From assembly GCA_002453265.1 (NCBI GenBank), contig DKGK01000081.1:1-10777 (forward strand): a stretch of 10,777 bases of DNA, given 5' to 3'. Below the pieces are notes generated by a model. It searched no databases. It was not told the DNA's origin and saw nothing but the letters and a program-made list of their open reading frames with translations. A program made the position numbers and the translations under genes. The DNA comes from Flavobacteriales bacterium UBA6772. GTDB taxonomy: Bacteria; Bacteroidota; Bacteroidia; Flavobacteriales; UBA7430. Below, one piece after another: positions 7,044 to 10,777 of the stretch (positions are counted from its first letter, which is position 1; each line of letters starts with the position of its first letter).

Positions 7044-8240
7044 ATGTCGCAAAGAGTAGAAATAGTACCCACAGGAGAAAAAGCTGTTTTAGTTGGAATA
7101 ATAACGCAGCTTCAAAACGAAAAGAAATCTAAAGAATATTTAGATGAATTGTCGTTTTTAGCAGAAACGGCAGGAGCCACTACAATAAAACGCTTCACAC
7201 AAAAGGTTTCTAAAACAAACCCTAAGACTTTTATAGGATCGGGTAAAATAAAAGAAATCGCTCTTTTTGTAGAAGAAAACGATATTGATATTATCATTTT
7301 TGATGATGAGTTAAGTCCATCGCAACAGCGAAATATTGAAGAAGTTTTTGGCGATAAAAAGGTGCTAGATCGCACCAATCTTATATTAGATATTTTTGCA
7401 GGTAGAGCACAAACAGCTCATGCTTGTACCCAAGTAGAATTAGCACAATACCAATACCTGTTACCCCGATTAACCAATTTATGGACGCACCTTTCTAAAC
7501 AAAAAGGTGGTATTGGAATGAAAGGACCTGGAGAAACTGAGATTGAAACCGATAGACGTATTATACGTGATCGTATTTCTATGCTTCAGAAAAAATTAAT
7601 AACCATCGATAAACAGATGGCTACGCAGCGTAAAAACAGAGGGCAAATGATACGTGTTTCGCTTATTGGTTATACCAATGTAGGGAAGTCTACAATTATG
7701 AACGCTCTTAGTAAATCCGAAGTTTTTGCAGAGAACAAGCTCTTTGCTACCTTAGATACCACTGTGCGAAAAGTGGTCATTGAAAATTTACCATTCTTAC
7801 TTTCCGATACGGTTGGATTTATTAGAAAACTCCCTACACAGTTGGTAGAATCTTTTAAATCTACTTTAGATGAAGTTAGAGAATCGGACTTTCTTATACA
7901 TGTAGTAGATATTTCTCACGAGCATTTTGAAGAGCAAGTAGAATCGGTAAATATGATTTTAAATGAAATACAAGCATCCGACAAACCGACTTTAATGGTG
8001 TTTAATAAAATAGATTTATTCTCTTACACCGAAAAAGAGGAGGACGATTTAACGCCAAGAACTAGAGGGAATAATTCTTTAGCCGATTGGGAAAAAACAT
8101 GGATGTCTAAAATGAATAACAACTGTATTTTTATCTCAGCTCACGAAAAACAAAACTGGAACGAGTTTAAAACGACTGTTTACGAATTGGTTAAAGAAAT
8201 TCACACCAGACGGTATCCGTATAATAAATTCTTGTACTAG
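7044..8240 (+). CDS. hflX: GTPase HflX
   Basis: HflX is a translation-associated GTPase of the Obg-HflX group that binds the 50S subunit and, in studied bacteria, splits stalled or stress-inactivated ribosomes. The 398 residues show the HflX N-terminal domain (about 14-150, with NPKTFIGSGKIKEI at 59-72 and DDELSPSQQRN at 87-97). The family signature GGIGMKGPGETEIETDRRII follows at 155-174, then a coiled linker (about 175-200) and the G domain: G1 GYTNVGKST (209-217), G2 around Thr239-Thr240 in LDTTVRK, G3 DTVGF (255-259), G4 NKID (321-324) and G5 SA (365-366). The C-terminus ends YPYNKFLY. The start ATG sits 9 nt after the stop of the membrane protein gene and has no strong Shine-Dalgarno, as usual here. 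All nucleotide-binding residues are present, so it should be functional. Confidence 0.97.
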   Translation: MSQRVEIVPTGEKAVLVGIITQLQNEKKSKEYLDELSFLAETAGATTIKRFTQKVSKTNPKTFIGSGKIKEIALFVEENDIDIIIFDDELSPSQQRNIEEVFGDKKVLDRTNLILDIFAGRAQTAHACTQVELAQYQYLLPRLTNLWTHLSKQKGGIGMKGPGETEIETDRRIIRDRISMLQKKLITIDKQMATQRKNRGQMIRVSLIGYTNVGKSTIMNALSKSEVFAENKLFATLDTTVRKVVIENLPFLLSDTVGFIRKLPTQLVESFKSTLDEVRESDFLIHVVDISHEHFEEQVESVNMILNEIQASDKPTLMVFNKIDLFSYTEKEEDDLTPRTRGNNSLADWEKTWMSKMNNNCIFISAHEKQNWNEFKTTVYELVKEIHTRRYPYNKFLY

Positions 8241-8262
8241 GAAAATGATTTGAAAATTAGTG

Positions 8263-8329
8263 GATTTGAAGATGGCAAAGTGGAAACAGTATTCTTAATT
8301 CTACTTGCCCTTCTTATCTTCACTAAATC
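8263..8329. repeat. Long imperfect inverted repeat between convergent genes
   Basis: Three arm pairs nest around a 13-nt loop: GATTT (8263-8267) with AAATC (8325-8329), GAAGAT (8268-8273) with ATCTTC (8316-8321), and GGCAAAGTGGAA (8274-8285) with TTCTACTTGCC (8299-8309), the last with one bulged A and one G-U. Unpaired CTTCTT and ACT interrupt the right side. It lies between hflX and the response regulator gene, which converge here, and a T6 run (8347-8352) follows on the plus strand. It may act as a weak hflX terminator or be a decayed palindromic element. Confidence 0.35.
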
Positions 8330-8350
8330 AATAAATCCTTATCTTCTTTT

Positions 8351-9046
8351 TTAAATTTTGTTACGCTCTTCTAAAACCACAAGTTTAAATCCAACTCCTC
8401 TAATATTTTCAATTTGTATTGAGGAATCTACGCTAAGGTATTTTCTAAGTCTAGAAATGAATACATCTAAACTACGACCAAGAAAGTAATCATCTTTACC
8501 CCAAAGATTTACCAATATATTTTCTCTTTTAGTAATCGTGTTTACTTTTTGAACAAGCAGCGATAAAAGCTTTGTTTCTTTAAGTGTGAGCTTTCTTTCG
8601 TCTGCTCCATTTTTAAGCTTTTGTTCTTTTACATCTAAAAGGAAGCGACCAATTTGGTAAAATTCTTCAATGGGTTTATTTACGAGCTTACGCTTTAAAA
8701 AGACTTGAATTTTAAGGCAGAGTTCTTCAATATTAAAAGGCTTTGTAATATAGTCGTCGCCGCCTATTGTTAAGCCTTCAAGCTTATCTTCTTGCATAGA
8801 CCTAGCAGTTAAAAATAAAATAGGAATATGCTTATTTGTCTCTCTTATTTTTTTTGCCAATTCAAAGCCATCCATTTTAGGGAGCATTACATCGAACACA
8901 CATAAATCGAAGATTTCTTTCTTAAAAAGCGCTAAGGCATCGAGACCATTTTCACATGAAAAAACTTCGTAGCCACGTTTTTCTAACTGATCTTGTGTTA
9001 CAAAGCTTAAACTCAAATCGTCTTCAACGTATAAAATCTTCGCCAT
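8351..9046 (-). CDS. OmpR/PhoB-type response regulator (RprY-like)
   Basis: The 231-residue cytoplasmic DNA-binding regulator is the partner of the kinase encoded just upstream. The receiver domain (about 3-118) has the acidic pair Asp9-Asp10, phosphoacceptor Asp52 (FDVMLPKMDGF), Thr80 in FLTAR and Lys102 in ITKPF. The C-terminal winged-helix domain (about 130-225) contains LTLKETKLLSLL, the NLWGKDDYFLGRSLDVFISRLRK stretch from 180 (recognition helix region) and the wing IENIRGVGFKLV. Overall it resembles RprY of Bacteroides and Porphyromonas, from memory; this is a subfamily likeness, not proof of the same targets. Its ATG lies 2 nt after the kinase stop, so the two are surely co-transcribed and probably translationally coupled. 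All phosphorylation residues are intact. Target promoters cannot be deduced here. Confidence 0.95.
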   Translation of the reverse strand: MAKILYVEDDLSLSFVTQDQLEKRGYEVFSCENGLDALALFKKEIFDLCVFDVMLPKMDGFELAKKIRETNKHIPILFLTARSMQEDKLEGLTIGGDDYITKPFNIEELCLKIQVFLKRKLVNKPIEEFYQIGRFLLDVKEQKLKNGADERKLTLKETKLLSLLVQKVNTITKRENILVNLWGKDDYFLGRSLDVFISRLRKYLSVDSSIQIENIRGVGFKLVVLEERNKI

Positions 9047-9048
9047 AT

Positions 9049-10311
9049 TTATTTTTTAATTTTAAACAGTACGCTTGTACCTTTGTTTTGCTCACTTTCA
9101 ATAGTCCATTGCCAGTTGTGTGCTTTACAAATCTGATCTACATAATATAAGCCTAAGCCAAATCCTTTTACGTTGTGAACTTTTCCTTTAGGAACTCTAA
9201 AGAATTTGCTTTTTACATTACTTAATTCTTCCTGAGGGATACCAATTCCATTGTCAGAAATCTTTAAACACAAAAACCTTTCCATTTCTGTAGTCTCTAT
9301 AGAAATAGATGGTTTTTGATGATTGTACTTTATGGCATTGTCTATAATATTATATAAGATGTTGGTTAAATGAAGTTTGTCGCAGTTTACCAAATCGTTC
9401 TTTGCAAGTAGGCTTGTATTTATAGAACCACCTCTTTTTTCAAGACTCAATTCCACACTCTTTACTATAGAATTTATGGATTGATGCAAGGCGATTTCTT
9501 CAGAGTTTAAATCTATTTCTCTGCGTTCTAAGGCTGCGATTTGAAGGATTTTTTCAACCTGTCTATTTAAACGTTCGTTTTGTTCCTTTATAATCTGAGT
9601 ATAATTACTGAGGCTTTTTTCCGATGAAATGGCTTTGTCGTTTAGTAAAGCCTCCGAAGCAATATGTATAGTTGAGATTGGTGTTTTAAACTCATGCGTC
9701 ATATTGTTTATAAAGTCCTTTTGGAGCTCAAATAAGCGCTTCTGGCGGAGTATTATACTTAATGCATACACAAAGAAGAGTACCGTAAGAAGAAGTATAA
9801 AAGAGAAGAAAATCCATAATTTATTCCCAGCGAGTAGGTAAGATGTTTTCTTAGGAAAGTTGATTCCAAAATAATATATAAACTCATCATATTTTGGGAG
9901 CTCTCCTATATTGGTTTCGTTTTTTTTATCTTTGAATGAGACATATTCGCCGTACACCATTTTTTCGCTAGAGCAATCGTAAATAGCGTATTCATAATCG
10001 GTTTGAATATTCCGTTTTGTGAATTCATTACGAAGGTATAATTCTAAAATATTGGCGTCTATTGCCTCCCTAATATTTACGATATAGTAATCGGACGAAA
10101 TTTGTTTCACAGGATTTTCTACCGGAAAATCCATCTGATTGTATTCTGAAATATCCTCTGCAACCTTCTTTAAAGAAATAAATACATCTTCTTGAAATTT
10201 ATCTTGCTGTAAATTTAAAGCCTGACTAATCCAATAAATCTGAACACTTATAATTCCAGCAATGGCTACGGATCCTAAAATGGCTATATTACGTATGGCT
10301 CTATTTTTCAT
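9049..10311 (-). CDS. Membrane sensor histidine kinase (RprX-like)
   Basis: The 420-residue inner-membrane kinase senses an unknown cue and phosphorylates the regulator encoded 2 nt downstream. A first membrane helix (about 8-28) and a second (about 164-187) enclose a periplasmic sensor region of roughly 135 residues with no family I recognise. No HAMP domain is visible: the second helix runs by a short linker straight into HisKA, with phospho-acceptor His206 in NMTHEFKTPISTI (203-215). The ATPase domain has the N box NIIDNAIKYN (321-330), G1 DNGIGIP (353-359), the F-box region KSKFFRVPKG (367-376) and G2 GFGLGLYY (383-390). All catalytic residues are present. Length and layout fit Bacteroidota RprX-type kinases. 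The ATG at 10311 starts a normal charged N-terminus (MKNRAIRN) just before the first helix. Confidence 0.95.
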   Translation of the reverse strand: MKNRAIRNIAILGSVAIAGIISVQIYWISQALNLQQDKFQEDVFISLKKVAEDISEYNQMDFPVENPVKQISSDYYIVNIREAIDANILELYLRNEFTKRNIQTDYEYAIYDCSSEKMVYGEYVSFKDKKNETNIGELPKYDEFIYYFGINFPKKTSYLLAGNKLWIFFSFILLLTVLFFVYALSIILRQKRLFELQKDFINNMTHEFKTPISTIHIASEALLNDKAISSEKSLSNYTQIIKEQNERLNRQVEKILQIAALERREIDLNSEEIALHQSINSIVKSVELSLEKRGGSINTSLLAKNDLVNCDKLHLTNILYNIIDNAIKYNHQKPSISIETTEMERFLCLKISDNGIGIPQEELSNVKSKFFRVPKGKVHNVKGFGLGLYYVDQICKAHNWQWTIESEQNKGTSVLFKIKK

Positions 10312-10346
10312 TGTATAGATTCAAAGTTGAAAAGGTTAATTTAGGG

Positions 10347-10354
10347 TAAAAATA
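10347..10354 (-). promoter_or_regulatory. Candidate -7 element of the two-component operon
   Basis: On the minus strand TATTTTTA matches TAnnTTTG except at the final base and lies about 35 nt before the kinase ATG. It is placed just downstream of the hppA terminator, where a promoter is needed, but no good -33 element is seen, so support is weak. Confidence 0.2.
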
Positions 10355-10392
10355 GTGAGTGGTGAAATCCAGTTACTATTTAGAGTATAAAA

Positions 10393-10423
10393 AAAGACCC
10401 TCTCGAAAATCGAAAAGGCCTTT
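10393..10423 (-). terminator. Rho-independent terminator of hppA
   Basis: On the minus strand, the arms at 10423-10410 (AAAGGCCTTTTCGA) and 10406-10393 (TCGAGAGGGTCTTT) pair over 14 positions with three G-U wobbles around a TTT loop. The T run continues to 10389 (seven T in all). It sits 40 nt after the hppA stop codon and separates hppA from the two-component operon. The plus-strand side is also T-rich, but no plus-strand gene reads into it. Confidence 0.85.
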
Positions 10424-10462
10424 GTTTTATTTTAGAACCCGAAGGTTAAAGAACGAATTTCC

Positions 10463-10777
10463 TTATTGAGCTAGCTCTACAGAATCGATCACTAAAGTAT
10501 CAATTACAGCTTCGGTAGCTACAGCTTCGATCGTAATCTCTACTCGAGGAACTTCTTCAATATGTGTAATTGCTGCATGACCTTCCCCTAAGATTGGAGC
10601 GAGTACTAAACCAATTAAACAAGTTAATTTGATTAAGATATTCATAGAAGGACCTGAAGTATCTTTAAATGGATCCCCAACAGTATCACCAGTAATTGCA
10701 GCTTCGTGAGCAGCAGAACCTTTGTGAGTCATTTCTCCATTAATCATAACACCTGCTTCGAAAGATTTCTTAGCATT
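10463..10777 (-). CDS. hppA: Membrane ion-translocating pyrophosphatase, C-terminal end (5' part outside window)
   Basis: The window holds the last 104 residues of a membrane pyrophosphatase, which couples PPi hydrolysis to Na+ and/or H+ export across the inner membrane. The fragment opens with NAKKSFEAG and then GDTVGDPFKDTSGPSMN (30-46), the hallmark of the final catalytic helix. Lys3, Asp35, Lys38 and Asp39 correspond to pyrophosphate/Mg-binding Lys694, Asp727, Lys730 and Asp731 of the mung bean enzyme (numbering from memory). The last membrane helix runs to about residue 63. An unusual 38-residue acidic, valine/isoleucine-rich tail follows. The real start lies beyond 10777; an internal Met at 10747 is not a start because coding continues upstream. 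Ion specificity and K+ dependence are set by residues outside the window. A strong terminator follows, so it is the end of its transcript. Confidence 0.95.
   Translation of the reverse strand, partial: NAKKSFEAGVMINGEMTHKGSAAHEAAITGDTVGDPFKDTSGPSMNILIKLTCLIGLVLAPILGEGHAAITHIEEVPRVEITIEAVATEAVIDTLVIDSVELAQ

Noticed and set aside
7112..7378. Minus-strand open frame of 88 codons inside hflX
   Set aside because: It is antisense to the conserved HflX N-terminal domain, with a serine-rich translation typical of a shadow frame.
8956..9150. Plus-strand open frame spanning the kinase/regulator junction
   Set aside because: It is antisense to both conserved two-component genes and no promoter or family match is visible.
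9629..9841. Plus-strand open frame inside the histidine kinase gene
   Set aside because: It is antisense to the HisKA region; the real frame is unambiguous from the H box and N box.
10463..10747. A separate small protein starting at 10747
   Set aside because: The frame continues upstream to the window edge with conserved pyrophosphatase sequence (NAKKSFEAGV), so the Met is internal to hppA.

Overview
The window looks like chromosome from a Bacteroidota bacterium, most likely a flavobacterium-type member. The DNA is AT-rich and Shine-Dalgarno sequences are largely absent. Two genes have perfect TAnnTTTG -7 promoter boxes. Signal peptides end in the ...A|Q style typical of the phylum. Several proteins belong to families I know mainly from Bacteroidota: a DUF6495-like protein, a four-helix 'cytochrome B'-annotated membrane protein, and an RprX/RprY-like two-component pair. 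There is no sign of phage, insertion sequence, CRISPR array, tRNA or rRNA. The whole window reads as vertically inherited core or shell genome.

Layout, left to right. (1) 32-1510, plus strand: a PfkB-family sugar or nucleoside kinase, then a small secreted protein of unknown function that starts at GTG. (2) 6492-1624, minus strand: a probable three-gene unit. It begins with a 1004-residue secreted tandem amidohydrolase, in which the N-terminal module has lost its metal ligands and the C-terminal module keeps them. A 439-residue secreted amidohydrolase homologue with an incomplete metal site is coupled to it by a TAATG overlap. A small cytoplasmic DUF6495-like protein follows. (3) 6600-8240, plus strand: a four-helix, histidine-containing membrane protein and the ribosome-associated GTPase HflX, only 9 nt apart. 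(4) 10311-8351, minus strand: sensor kinase then OmpR-type response regulator, 2 nt apart. (5) 10777-10463, minus strand: the C-terminal end of a membrane ion-pumping pyrophosphatase (hppA), cut by the window edge and followed by a clear hairpin terminator.

Most of this is ordinary housekeeping. The part worth a second look is the amidohydrolase cluster. It holds three amidohydrolase-fold modules made as two adjacent exported proteins, and only one module has a full set of metal ligands. This suggests a complex with pseudoenzyme or scaffold modules, or modules with altered chemistry. Smaller points are the extended acidic, valine-rich tail on the pyrophosphatase, an imperfect long hairpin between hflX and the response regulator gene, and a small hairpin over the GTG start of the secreted protein. 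I did not find a clear new defence, mobile or RNA system.
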